Shown piece after piece: positions 50,818 through 59,061 of a DNA stretch of 62,235 nt. Both the position numbers and the translations under genes were made by a program. The notes below the pieces were generated by a model. It did no database searches. It was not told the DNA's origin and was given only the letters and a program-made list of their open reading frames with translations. This stretch comes from Nocardia araoensis NBRC 100135 (GTDB lineage: Bacteria; Actinomycetota; Actinomycetes; Mycobacteriales; Mycobacteriaceae). Location: contig NZ_BAFR01000063.1 in the NCBI RefSeq assembly GCF_000308435.1, positions 1 through 62,235 on the forward strand. The letters are read 5' to 3'. The number at the start of each line of letters is the position of its first letter. Within the stretch, counting starts at the first letter, position 1.

Positions 50818-50821
<4 letters not shown>

Positions 50822-51828
50822 CGGGTCGCTCCACGCGGTGCGGCGGGACCGGCCTCGGCGGCGACCTCGCGAAGCGTGCGCCACGCGCGTTGCAGCGGTG
50901 TCGGCGGCGGCGTGCGATGCGCGCCCTTGGCGTAGTGGCGTTCGATGTAGTACTGCGCCACCGACAGCACGGTGGTGAGCACGATGTACCAGACCGTCGC
51001 GACCATGAGCAGCGGCACCACCCGCCCGTTGCGCCCGTAGATGACCTGGACCTGGTAGAACAGCTCGGCGATCGCCATCACCGACACGATCGAGGTGCCT
51101 TTGAACAGGCTGATCACCTCGTTGGTCGCGTTCGGCAGGATCGAGCGCATCGCCTGCGGCGCCACCACGGTGCGGAACTGCCGCAGTCGTGGAATGCCCA
51201 GCGCGGCGGCGGCTTCCAGCTGACCCGCGTCCACCGAGATGAACCCGGCCCGGATGATCTCGGCCGAGTACGCCGCCTGATGCAGCGCCAAGCCGATCAC
51301 GGCGGCGGTGAAACCGCTGATCACCCCGTTCACCTCGAAGGTGAACAACGCGGGTCCGAACGGGACGCCGACCGAAAGGGTCTGGTACAGGTACGCGATG
51401 TTGAACCAGAACAGCAGCTGCACGATCAGCGGGATCGAGCGGAACGCCCAGATGTAGACCCACGAGATCACCCGCAGCACCGGGTTGTTCGACAGCCGGG
51501 CGACCGCCAGCGCGGTGCCGAGCAGAAAGCCGAGCGCCGTGCCCCAGACGGTCAGCTCCAGGGTGACCCGCAACGCCGACAGCACCGACTTCGCTGTGAT
51601 GTACTGCGCGAACGTCGGCCAGTCCCAGCCGGGATTGGTGGCGAGGCCGTGCGCGAATTGGGCGAGCAGGATCAGCGCGACGACACTGACCACCCAGCGC
51701 CACGGGTGCCGGGTCTTCGCGACGGCAGGCGTCGTGCCGGTCTCGACGGGGAGCGGTGCGCCGGTGGGGTCCGGTTCGCTCGGCGCGGCGGCCTCGGGGG
51801 CGGCGTCCGGCGCGGTGGACGCGCTCAT
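50818..51828 (-). CDS. Amino-acid ABC transporter permease
   Basis: This 336-residue HisM/GlnP-type permease has a long N-terminal cytoplasmic extension (about 40 residues), then transmembrane helices and the EAA-type loop AGQLEAAAALGIPRLRQFRTVV. It is the first long gene behind the SAM-riboswitch-like leader. Its ATG overlaps the stop of a 7-residue leader ORF as ATGA, with GAGG 7 nt upstream. Confidence 0.93.
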
Positions 51829-51848
51829 GACGGGTCCTCGATGATCAC
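51825..51848 (-). CDS. Seven-residue leader ORF coupled to the permease
   Basis: GTG 51848 opens a frame of seven codons (MIIEDPS) ending in TGA that overlaps the permease ATG as ATGA. A full GGAGG (51856-51860) lies exactly 7 nt upstream, a better ribosome-binding site than the permease's own. Two of its bases belong to the 3' strand of the riboswitch P1 stem. A mini-ORF read through termination-reinitiation would relay riboswitch control to the operon. Confidence 0.5.
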   Translation of the reverse strand: MIIEDPS

Positions 51849-51858
51849 TTCGGTTCCT

Positions 51859-51946
51859 CCATCGGTCCCGGCGGAAGCACCCGCACCCGATGACCGGGGG
51901 GTTGCTGCGACGTCGACGAGCCAGGTCTCTCGGTCGCTCTGGATGG
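51859..51946 (-). ncRNA. SAM (S-box, SAM-I-like) riboswitch
   Basis: Read on the minus strand, the S-box core elements appear in order: P1 CCATC, AGAG, GAGAGA, CTGGCTCG, GCAACC, GGTGCT-TCC, then P1 closing GATGG. P2 is formed by GCGAC with GTCGC. The P4 arm is very short (UCC/GGA), as in compact actinobacterial examples. S-box RNAs bind S-adenosylmethionine and shut off methionine and sulfur genes. The following GGAGG overlaps the closing stem, so control is probably at translation start. Confidence 0.8.
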
Positions 51947-52297
51947 TTGGCGCCGACCCCCTGTCACGCGATGTCAGGGGCGAGCCGAATAATGATGCCC
52001 AGCAAGGGAAGCTCGGGACAAGAGAAGTAATCACCGTGAGCGTAGATCTTGTCCACGCGGATTCATCGGATCTTTGTAGTAGCCAGGTGTGCGCTGTCGT
52101 TTCGAGGCTGGTCCAGCGCCACGCCGGTCCGAAGCAGCATACGGCTATCGCCGACGCTGAGGAACGCCGGTGGGCGCCGCGGAGGTCGGTTCCGGGCAAA
52201 CAGGACTCGCCACGAAATTGCTGTACGCAATCCCGGCTGTTCGACACGTTTGCCGGAGTACTGTCCCCCTCGATTGTTCCGCCGATGAGGAGGTTTC
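51947..52297. other. Promoter region between riboswitch and secreted-protein gene
   Basis: With the leader this is a 469-bp divergent gap. I see no gene; a long minus frame (51825-52400) runs through the riboswitch and lacks bias. The plus-strand gene has GAGGAGG just before its GTG. The operon promoter was not confidently located. Confidence 0.35.
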
Positions 52298-53005
52298 GTG
52301 AGCATATTGCGTCGTCTGACCCAGTTGTCCGCTGTCGCGACCAGTTCGATCGCCCTCGTGTTCGCCGGACCCGCCGCCGCGCTCGCGGCTCCGGAGGCAA
52401 CGCTTCCGGCGTTCTCCGAGGATCCCGTGCCGATCGCCGCCCCCGGCGACCTGTTCGGCGCGTACCAAACCGCGCTCGACGCGCTGCGCGCGCTCGGCAT
52501 CCAGCCGTTCGCGTACCCGAGCGCGTCGGCGTTCTGCCTCGACAACACCACGGCCGGTCTGGCGCCCGCCGTGGCAGGAGCCATCCCGGGACCGTGGCCC
52601 AAGAACACCGTCCAGATTCCCGGCCAGGACCTCAGCGCGGTCAAGGCCGGGCAGGCCATGTTCACCTTCGTGCCCTACGGCCTCGGCCCGGACGGCCCGA
52701 ACACCGCCGGGATGCAAGTGGCCTGGCTCAATCTGAACACCGGCCGCAGCGGCACGGCTGCCATGGGACCGTTGCCGGAGGTCGCTCGCTCGATGGTCCC
52801 CGCGGCCGTTCCCTCGGACCTGCGACCCGCCGCCGAACAGGCGATCCGGGACTTTCTCGTCGCGTCCCTCCCGATGGGCGGGGTGCGTGCCGTACCGGTG
52901 GACACCGGCAAGGGCACCGTTCTCGCCGCGGTGTTCGGCTCGGTCCAGAACGGCGCCAAGTCCTGCGTCTTCCTGCCGACGATCGGAATCACCCCGGTGC
53001 CATGA
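52298..53005 (+). CDS. Secreted protein of unknown function
   Basis: This 235-residue protein has a signal peptide ending ALAAPEA. The mature domain contains two cysteines (SAFCLDNT and AKSCVFLP) far apart, likely one disulfide, and a GPWPKNTVQIPGQD patch. It looks like a compact secreted domain found in Nocardia and relatives, but I cannot name a function. GTG 52298 has GAGGAGG 6 nt upstream. It converges on the glycosyltransferase gene. Confidence 0.78.
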   Translation: MSILRRLTQLSAVATSSIALVFAGPAAALAAPEATLPAFSEDPVPIAAPGDLFGAYQTALDALRALGIQPFAYPSASAFCLDNTTAGLAPAVAGAIPGPWPKNTVQIPGQDLSAVKAGQAMFTFVPYGLGPDGPNTAGMQVAWLNLNTGRSGTAAMGPLPEVARSMVPAAVPSDLRPAAEQAIRDFLVASLPMGGVRAVPVDTGKGTVLAAVFGSVQNGAKSCVFLPTIGITPVP

Positions 53006-53032
53006 GTTTCCGTCCGCCGCGGCGCGCCGCGC

Positions 53033-54166
53033 TCAGGGAAGCGAGCGACCCTTCCAGCGCGCCGTGCCGCGGCGGCGAGCTCGGTGTGACCGCACCCACA
53101 GCAGCAGATACGCACCCACGGATACCGGATGCGCTACGGCGGCCAGCACATCCGAGGGTTTCAGCGGGCCGCCGGTTTCGGTCGAGCGGGCCAGCAGTCG
53201 CCCGGCAACGGCGGCGAGCCAGCCGATCAGGCCTGCCCGTCGGACCGCGCCATGGCCGAGCACCGCGGCCGCGGGCGGCACCCAATAAGCAACCGCGGCA
53301 ACCAGTCCCACCGCCGCTCCGCCCGCTATCGTGCCGTCGTAGGCCGACCAGAGCCAGCGGGTGTAGCCCGCGTCCAGTTCCGCGGCGCCGCGATACATCC
53401 TGGTGCGGGCCAGCGGTCCCGCGGCTACCAGAACGGTGGGGTGACCGGCTCGCCGCAGCGTACGGGCGATGTCGAGGTCTTCGGTGACGCTTCCCGCCAC
53501 CGCCGTGTGGCCGCCGACCTCCCGGTAGGCGGCGTTGTCGAACACGAGGAACTGGCCGCAGGCCACCGCCGTGGCGGGCCGCAGGCTCCGGTCGGCCGCG
53601 GTGACCGGCAGCGTCGATGCCCACGACCAGCACAGCAAGGGCTGCACCACGGCCTCCGCCACCGAGCCCGACACTTGCAGGGGCCAGGGCGAGACCAGCG
53701 CGGCTCGCCGTCCGCGCAGCGCGCCGACGGCCGCGGCGAGTGCCGTCGGGGCCAGTCGCACGTCGGCGTCCAAGAAGATCAGCACCGGCGTCGACACCTC
53801 CTCGGCCACCCGGACGCAGGCGGCGGCCTTCCCGGTCCAGCCGGGGACCGGGTCGGACACGCTGCGCAGCAAGGTGAAACGCGGGTCGCCGTCGATCGCG
53901 GCGCGGGCGGCGGCGGCGGTGTCGTCGGTGGACGCGTCGTCGAGGATGCGTACCGCCATCCGCGGCACGCCGACCTGGGCGCGCAAGTCGCCGATCAGCC
54001 CGGGTAGCCGGTCGGCCTCGTCGCGCGCCGGGATGCAGACGGTGACCGGTTCGATCACGGTCGTCGGGATGTTCGACAGCCGCCGCACGGTGATCCGGTT
54101 GTACAGCGCGATGCCCGCGCCGAGCGCGGCCACCGCGGCGGCGGAGGAAGGCAGGGCAGTCACCAT
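53033..54166 (-). CDS. Family 2 glycosyltransferase, CruG-like carotenoid glycosyltransferase
   Basis: This 377-residue membrane-associated GT2 enzyme has an N-terminal hydrophobic segment, TVCIPARDEADRLPG, the DxD-like FLDADVRLAP, SVTEDLDIAR and C-terminal membrane helices. Proximity to cruF suggests the CruF-CruG pair that hydrates and then glycosylates a carotenoid end in cyanobacteria. The sugar is unknown. ATG 54166 follows a TAGCGT -10-like hexamer at leaderless distance. Confidence 0.8.
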   Translation of the reverse strand: MVTALPSSAAAVAALGAGIALYNRITVRRLSNIPTTVIEPVTVCIPARDEADRLPGLIGDLRAQVGVPRMAVRILDDASTDDTAAAARAAIDGDPRFTLLRSVSDPVPGWTGKAAACVRVAEEVSTPVLIFLDADVRLAPTALAAAVGALRGRRAALVSPWPLQVSGSVAEAVVQPLLCWSWASTLPVTAADRSLRPATAVACGQFLVFDNAAYREVGGHTAVAGSVTEDLDIARTLRRAGHPTVLVAAGPLARTRMYRGAAELDAGYTRWLWSAYDGTIAGGAAVGLVAAVAYWVPPAAAVLGHGAVRRAGLIGWLAAVAGRLLARSTETGGPLKPSDVLAAVAHPVSVGAYLLLWVRSHRARRRGTARWKGRSLP

Positions 54167-54201
54167 GCGGGCCACGCTATCCCGGCACACCGACCTGTCG
54201 C

Positions 54202-54984
54202 TCAGCGATTCTGCGTCACCGACCGCCACCAGCGGCTCAGCGAGAAGCCGACTTCCGGCGCACCGGGCGCGGCGGGGTTGCGGTCCATGTACGCCATGGC
54301 GGCGACGATGGCGGCGACCGCGAGCGTGATGCCGCCCGCGATGCCCGCCCAGCCCGCGAACGAGCGGGTGTTCGGGTCGGCGTAGCTGACCTCGGCACGC
54401 AATGTGGAGACATCGCCGGGCGGCAGCTTCCAGGAGACGACGTTGTCGCCCTCGCGGCTGCCGTTGGTCTTGGCGACGCGGGCCGGGAAGGCGATGGTGA
54501 ACTGCACGTCCGAGCCGTGCGGCGGCACCGATTTCAGATCGACCCGCCCGGTCAGGCTGACCAGGTCGCCGGTGCGCTGGAACTGCAACTGGAACATGCC
54601 CTGGGTCTGCTCGGACAGCGCCCCGAGCTGCTGCACCTCGCCGAACGACAGATCCTCGAAGAAGACCTGGCTGCCCGCGTATCCGTCCTGGGCGTACGGT
54701 TCCACCCGCACCTTGGCGGCCAGCGTCTCGGGCGCCTTCAGCTGCGGGCCCTTGTCCCCGGCGTCGGCGGGGACCACGGCGGCGACGATCCGTCCGGACA
54801 CCCGGTCGTTGGACGAGACCCCCATCGACACCTGGACCCGCAGGCAGCCGGCGAGCATCGGGACCAGGATCGCCGCGAGCAGAACGATCGAAGCGGCACG
54901 CACGCCGCGGCGTGGGACCCGCGGTCGCGGGGAATCCGGGGTATCGAGCTTCGTGGTGACGGGACTCGGCTGCACGGGTGACAT
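54202..54984 (-). CDS. lppM: LppM-family lipoprotein
   Basis: This 260-residue envelope protein has a signal with lipobox PMLAGC, a beta-rich ectodomain starting LRVQVSMGVSSNDRVSG and one C-terminal transmembrane helix (WAGIAGGITLAVAAIVAAMAY). Position equals Rv2171 (lppM), a lipoprotein linked to macrophage interaction in M. tuberculosis. ATG 54984 gives a proper signal. It lies between cruF and the glycosyltransferase gene. Confidence 0.9.
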   Translation of the reverse strand: MSPVQPSPVTTKLDTPDSPRPRVPRRGVRAASIVLLAAILVPMLAGCLRVQVSMGVSSNDRVSGRIVAAVVPADAGDKGPQLKAPETLAAKVRVEPYAQDGYAGSQVFFEDLSFGEVQQLGALSEQTQGMFQLQFQRTGDLVSLTGRVDLKSVPPHGSDVQFTIAFPARVAKTNGSREGDNVVSWKLPPGDVSTLRAEVSYADPNTRSFAGWAGIAGGITLAVAAIVAAMAYMDRNPAAPGAPEVGFSLSRWWRSVTQNR

Positions 54985-55064
54985 CGTGCCAGGCCATCCG
55001 CCCGGAATGAAACGCGCCAGTCGTAGCGCGCGTCGGCGTGCGGCGTACGGGGAATCGCGCCGGG

Positions 55065-55940
55065 TCAGCGGCGCGCGCGAGCCAGGACGACGAGCAGGGG
55101 AACGCCGAGCAGCCCCATGCCGGCGAAACCGTAGCCTGCGGACGGCAGTAGACCGAGGAACACCGCGTGTGCCAGCGCCGATCCGAGCCAGGTCCACAGG
55201 AAGAAGGCCACCGGGACGGCGACCGTGAGCGCGCGGCCGCCCGGTCCCGGCACCCGTACCGGATCCGGCGCCGCCCGCTCCCAGGCCGCCAGCAAGCTGC
55301 CCATCACGAGCGCGACGCCGAACCAGCCCAGGTAGTTGGTCACCGGAACCTGGTCCAGCCCGGGGAGTCCGGAGTGGGTGTCGCACCAGGTCCACTGCCC
55401 GTCGGCCACCATCTGCGGATCCAGGAACAGATCCCAGCCCACCGCGCCAACCGCCGTCGCTGCGACCCGCACGACCGTGCGCCGCGACAACATCCCGGCC
55501 ACCACCCACACCGGGTACATTCCGCCGGTCCAGGCCAGCGGGACGAGCAGCGGCACCGTGAGCAGAGCCGGTCCGAGCCGGTCGGTCGCGTACTCGTAGC
55601 AGCCGAACGGTATGCCGGTCGCGGTACCGATCACCTCGGCGGTGAGCCCGATGCCCGAGACGATGATCAGGAAACCGACGGCATAGCGGAATCCCCTGGT
55701 CGCGGTGGCGTGCGCCAGCGCGGCGGTGGCGGAGAGCAGCACGATCGCGACGGTGACGCGATCGCGTGCGGCACCCGCGGCCAGTGGGTAACCGATCTGC
55801 GCGACGATCGTCAGGGCGACCGAGACCAGTGGCAGCAGGAAGCTCGCCGAACGGTATCCGGGCAGCGGGTCCGCCGGGTTGTCCCGCGCGGGCGTGGACC
55901 GTTCCGTCGCCGCGGGCGGCGGATCGCCCGGGTCCGTCAT
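55065..55940 (-). CDS. cruF: Carotenoid 1',2'-hydratase-like membrane protein (CruF/DUF422)
   Basis: This 291-residue protein has about seven transmembrane helices and the CruF/DUF422 patterns IPFGCYEYATDRLGP, WDLFLDPQMVADGQWTW and VPVTNYLGWFGVALVMG. CruF adds water to the psi-end of gamma-carotene-type compounds. ATG 55940 overlaps the upstream oxidoreductase stop as ATGA; GTG 55952 is the alternative. Confidence 0.9.
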   Translation of the reverse strand: MTDPGDPPPAATERSTPARDNPADPLPGYRSASFLLPLVSVALTIVAQIGYPLAAGAARDRVTVAIVLLSATAALAHATATRGFRYAVGFLIIVSGIGLTAEVIGTATGIPFGCYEYATDRLGPALLTVPLLVPLAWTGGMYPVWVVAGMLSRRTVVRVAATAVGAVGWDLFLDPQMVADGQWTWCDTHSGLPGLDQVPVTNYLGWFGVALVMGSLLAAWERAAPDPVRVPGPGGRALTVAVPVAFFLWTWLGSALAHAVFLGLLPSAGYGFAGMGLLGVPLLVVLARARR

Positions 55941-57502
55941 CGTCGCAGCCACCGCGACAACCTGGGCCGGTTCAGGTCGCGCAGGGCGAGGGCGGCGGCG
56001 GTGCGGCCGCTGGCGCCGGAGACGCCGCCGCCGGGATGGGTGGACGCGCCCGTCAGATACAGCCCAGGCGCGCCGGGGACCCGCTGTCCGGCCAGCTCGG
56101 GCAGCGGACGCCAGAGCATCATCTGGTCCAGCGACATCTCCACGTGCATCACGTTGCCGCCGACGAGCCCGAGTTCACGCTCCAGGTCCACGGGCGTCTG
56201 CACGTGACTGCGCAGCACGGTCTCCGCGAAACCGGGCGCGTAGGAATCGACTTCGCCGACGATCCGGTCGGCTTCCCGCCGCGCCAGGTCGGCCCAGTCG
56301 GCCCCGGAGGCGAGTCGGTACGGGTGCCACTGCGCCCACAGCGACAACTGGTGCTCGCCGGGCGGCGCGATGGTCGGGTCCACGGCGCTGAAGCTCATGG
56401 CCAGCACGACCGGGCGCGGTGGGAGGTCACCCGCCAGCGCCGCGCCGTGCGCACGACGCAACTGCGCGCGATCGGCCACCAGGAATTGCAGGCCGCGGGC
56501 GGAGTGCTCGGCCGGGCTGCCGGGATAACGGGGCAGCGCCGAAGTGGCGGCTCGCACCACCATCCCGATGCCGGGACCGACGCGGATGCGCCTGCGCCAG
56601 TCGTCGAGCACCGCGCCGTCGAAGCCGCCGTCGCGGAGCAGATCAAGGGTGGTCAGGACGTGGCAACCGGCGATGACGATGCCCGCGCGCAACTCTCGGC
56701 CCGACGCGGTGCGCACCCGCCAGCGATCCCCGTCGCGGCGCAGGGCGGACACCGCGTCGCCCGCGGTCACCACTCCGCCGTCGGAGCGCAGCCGCGCCAC
56801 CAGCGCGGTGGTCAGCGCCCCGCTGCCGCCGACCGCGCGACCCGGTGGCAGCGTGTGCATGAGCGCGGCGAAGCCAACCATCGGCGCCGTGCCAGGCTCC
56901 GACATCGGCGGCCCGGACTGCGCGCCGAACCAGGCCAGCGACGCCTTCAACCGTTCGTCCTCGAACAGCGAGTCCAGCAGCGCGTCGCCGGACTGCAGGA
57001 ACTCCCGCGACAGCGCGCTGCCGCCGTTCTTCGCGTCCAGTCCCCAGAACGATCGCACCAGTCGGCCCGGCGTCGGTGCGCCGCCGAACGCCCGCATCAC
57101 CCTGGCGCTGCGCGGACCCCACACCCGGACGAACCGGCGGTAGGCGTCCGCGTCCCGCCCGCCGCACGCCGCCGCGATGGAGGCGCAGGTCGCATCCAGG
57201 TCGCGGTGGAACACGATGGCGGGGCGGTTCGCGTGCGCCGGGGTGAAACCCCATGGGTCGCAGTCGATGTACCGCAGGCCGAAACGGTCGAGTTCGAGGT
57301 CGTCGACGATGCCGGTGTGGCGGACCATGATGTGCGCCGACGAGCCGCGATCGACCCGATGGCCGGGGAACCGCTCGACCGTCGACACCGCCCCGCCGAG
57401 GACGTCGTCGCGTTCGAGCACTTCGACCTCGTGCCCGGCGCGGGCGAGGTAGCACGCGGCCACCAAGGCGTTGTGGCCGGAGCCGACGACGATCACCGTC
57501 AC
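55937..57502 (-). CDS. CrtO/CrtI-family FAD oxidoreductase (probable carotenoid ketolase or desaturase)
   Basis: This 521-residue FAD enzyme has VIVVGSGHNALVAACYLARAG at the N-terminus and PGLYLTGASTHPGGGVSGASGRTAA near the end, the pattern of CrtO-type ketolases and related phytoene dehydrogenases. Coupling to cruF makes a carotenoid substrate likely; ketolation is the best guess, as in Rhodococcus CrtO. GTG 57502 has GAGG 5 nt upstream and follows the GNAT stop by 7 nt. Confidence 0.8.
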   Translation of the reverse strand: MTVIVVGSGHNALVAACYLARAGHEVEVLERDDVLGGAVSTVERFPGHRVDRGSSAHIMVRHTGIVDDLELDRFGLRYIDCDPWGFTPAHANRPAIVFHRDLDATCASIAAACGGRDADAYRRFVRVWGPRSARVMRAFGGAPTPGRLVRSFWGLDAKNGGSALSREFLQSGDALLDSLFEDERLKASLAWFGAQSGPPMSEPGTAPMVGFAALMHTLPPGRAVGGSGALTTALVARLRSDGGVVTAGDAVSALRRDGDRWRVRTASGRELRAGIVIAGCHVLTTLDLLRDGGFDGAVLDDWRRRIRVGPGIGMVVRAATSALPRYPGSPAEHSARGLQFLVADRAQLRRAHGAALAGDLPPRPVVLAMSFSAVDPTIAPPGEHQLSLWAQWHPYRLASGADWADLARREADRIVGEVDSYAPGFAETVLRSHVQTPVDLERELGLVGGNVMHVEMSLDQMMLWRPLPELAGQRVPGAPGLYLTGASTHPGGGVSGASGRTAAALALRDLNRPRLSRWLRR

Positions 57503-57509
57503 GTGATCC

Positions 57510-58121
57510 TCACAGCGGCAGCCGCCTGCCGAGGATCGCGAACGGACGGTTGTCGCCCGCGAAGACGAAATTCCGGACCACGTCGGTGAATCCCTGCCTG
57601 CGATACAGACGCCAGGCGCGGTTGTCCTCACCGGAGACCTCGGGGGTCGACAGCAGCACCGCGCGCTCGGTGCGGTCGCGCAGCAGCCGTTCCAGCAGCG
57701 TGCCGCCGATGCCACGGCCCTGCGCGGCCGGATGCACATGCAACTCGGTGAGCTCGAAATAGTCCGAGAGCAGTTCGCGCGCGGAGTGTTCCGGCCAGCC
57801 CGAGCGCCGCATCCCGCTGTGCACCTGCTGGTGCCACCACTGGTGCGCGGCCCCGCGATAGCCGTAGGCGATCGCCACGATCGGCGCGCGGCGCAGATCG
57901 ATCCGGCCGGAGTCGTCGGGCAGCACCGCGGCGACCGCCTGCCAGCCGGGCCGGGTGGTGTGCTCGGTCCACATCGGCGCGCGATGGTTCTCGGTCCCGC
58001 GCGGATAGTCCATGGCGGCCACGTAGACCGCCAGCGCGTCGTGCAGCCGGGAGCGCAGGGCCGCCACCGAGAGATCGATGACGGCGGGTGCGGGAGTGTG
58101 GTTGGGCTTGACGGCGGTCAT
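57510..58121 (-). CDS. GNAT-family acetyltransferase (Rv2170-like)
   Basis: This 203-residue acetyltransferase has LTELHVHPAAQGRGIGGTLLERLL, the acetyl-CoA site. Length and position match Rv2170, reported as a lysine acetyltransferase acting on isocitrate dehydrogenase. It starts a minus-strand run with crtO- and cruF-like genes. An AT-rich promoter area with TATAGA on the minus strand lies just upstream. Confidence 0.88.
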   Translation of the reverse strand: MTAVKPNHTPAPAVIDLSVAALRSRLHDALAVYVAAMDYPRGTENHRAPMWTEHTTRPGWQAVAAVLPDDSGRIDLRRAPIVAIAYGYRGAAHQWWHQQVHSGMRRSGWPEHSARELLSDYFELTELHVHPAAQGRGIGGTLLERLLRDRTERAVLLSTPEVSGEDNRAWRLYRRQGFTDVVRNFVFAGDNRPFAILGRRLPL

Positions 58122-58171
58122 GGCTCTCGTCGGTCGCGCGGACGCGGAAGTTTGTCGGTGGGCGTCTCTAT

Positions 58172-58197
58172 ATTGAAGCTCAATTCAAACGTTCGAA
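58172..58197. promoter_or_regulatory. AT-rich inverted repeats between GNAT and HEPN genes
   Basis: TTGAA (58173-58177) and TTCAA (58184-58188) form an inverted pair, and TTCAAACGTTCGAA (58184-58197) is a near-perfect palindrome. They lie in the 170-bp divergent gap next to a minus-strand TATAGA. This may be an operator for one or both genes; the regulator is unknown. Confidence 0.4.
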
Positions 58198-58291
58198 TAC
58201 CTGTTCGGTCCGGGCGGTGCTGGAAAGCGGTGGGGCACGCCACCTCCAGCGCGGTATACCGGCCAAGGTACGCGAGGGTGGAGGGACGGCG

Positions 58292-58732
58292 ATGTCTGGT
58301 CGAGTGGAACACCCGGGCCGGCCCGGCCGGGCCGGCAAGCTGCTGGAGCGCGCGGACGGGTTGCTCATGCAAGCGGCGGGCGAACGAGATCCGCGGGAGC
58401 GGTTCCGCACCGCCTACCTGGCGGCGCTGCGCGGAGCCGGCGCGGTGATCGCGCTCACCGGCGCCGACGCCGCGCCCAGGGCGCGCTCGCGCAACGCGTG
58501 GGTGCTGATGCAGCGCGCCGCGCCGGAATTCGTGATGTGGGCGGACTACTTCAGTGCGCGTTCGGAGATCCGGGCCGCGCTGGAGGCGGGTCTGGACCGG
58601 AATGTCGATGAACACGAGGCGGACGAGTTCTCTTCGCGGGTGGCGGCATTCCTCCACGATGTGGAAGATCTCCTCGCGGCATCGGCCAGGTTGCGGCCCG
58701 CCCCTGGAGTGACCGGCGGTATGACCGCTTAG
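58292..58732 (+). CDS. SAV_6107-type HEPN domain protein
   Basis: This 146-residue all-helical protein (GRAGKLLERADGLLMQAAGE, RFRTAYLAALRGAGAVIAL) belongs to the actinobacterial SAV_6107 HEPN-like family of unknown function. HEPN domains are often RNases, but I do not see a convincing Rx4-6H active site. ATG 58292 has GGAGGG 7 nt upstream. Confidence 0.8.
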   Translation: MSGRVEHPGRPGRAGKLLERADGLLMQAAGERDPRERFRTAYLAALRGAGAVIALTGADAAPRARSRNAWVLMQRAAPEFVMWADYFSARSEIRAALEAGLDRNVDEHEADEFSSRVAAFLHDVEDLLAASARLRPAPGVTGGMTA

Positions 58733-58771
58733 TTATCGGCGTGTTGGCGTTCCTCTACATTCACTCCGGCG

Positions 58772-58951
58772 GTGCGCGGACTGATGACGGACTGGGTGCG
58801 ACTGTGTCCTTTCGGCGTACCTCCGCCTTCGCTGCGGCCGTGCGCGGACTGATGACGGACTACGTCCGACTGTGCCCATTAGGCGTACCTCCGCCTTCGC
58901 TGCGGCCGTGCGCGGACTGATGACGGACTACGTCCGACTGTGCCCATTAGG
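58772..58951 (+). repeat. 68-bp tandem repeat, about 2.6 copies
   Basis: Units start at 58772, 58840 and 58908, each with GTGCGCGGACTGATGACGGA. Units 1 and 2 are 68 bp long; unit 3 breaks off after about 44 bp. Units 2 and 3 are identical over their shared length, while unit 1 differs at several sites. Each of units 2 and 3 holds a CGGAC-TAC-GTCCG hairpin. No open frame with normal bias crosses it. Confidence 0.9.
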
Positions 58952-59061
58952 TGGTCTGGCCCTGATCGAACTCGTATCATTGGTGACAGATGGCCGCCAA
59001 GGTCGGCTATCTGTCGTCTACCCGGAGGCGACAGCCACGTCCTAGTGCCGGGGGAGGTACC
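58952..59061 (+). promoter_or_regulatory. Region upstream of the DUF3040 gene
   Basis: After the repeats lie TATCAT (58975-58980), a possible -10, and an inverted repeat GACAGAT/ATCTGTC (58985-58991 and 59009-59015). They precede a very strong ribosome-binding site GGGGGAGG (59050-59057). Confidence 0.4.

Noticed and set aside
51825..52400. 191-codon minus frame upstream of the permease
   Set aside because: It runs through the S-box-like leader, lacks codon bias, and only its last seven codons have a proper ribosome-binding site.
58184..58197. TTCAAACGTTCGAA as a LexA SOS box
   Set aside because: The actinobacterial SOS box is TCGAAC-N4-GTTCGA; the half-sites here overlap without the 4-nt spacer, so LexA binding is not supported.
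58772..58951. CRISPR array
   Set aside because: The units are contiguous 68-bp repeats with no unique spacers and no cas genes nearby.
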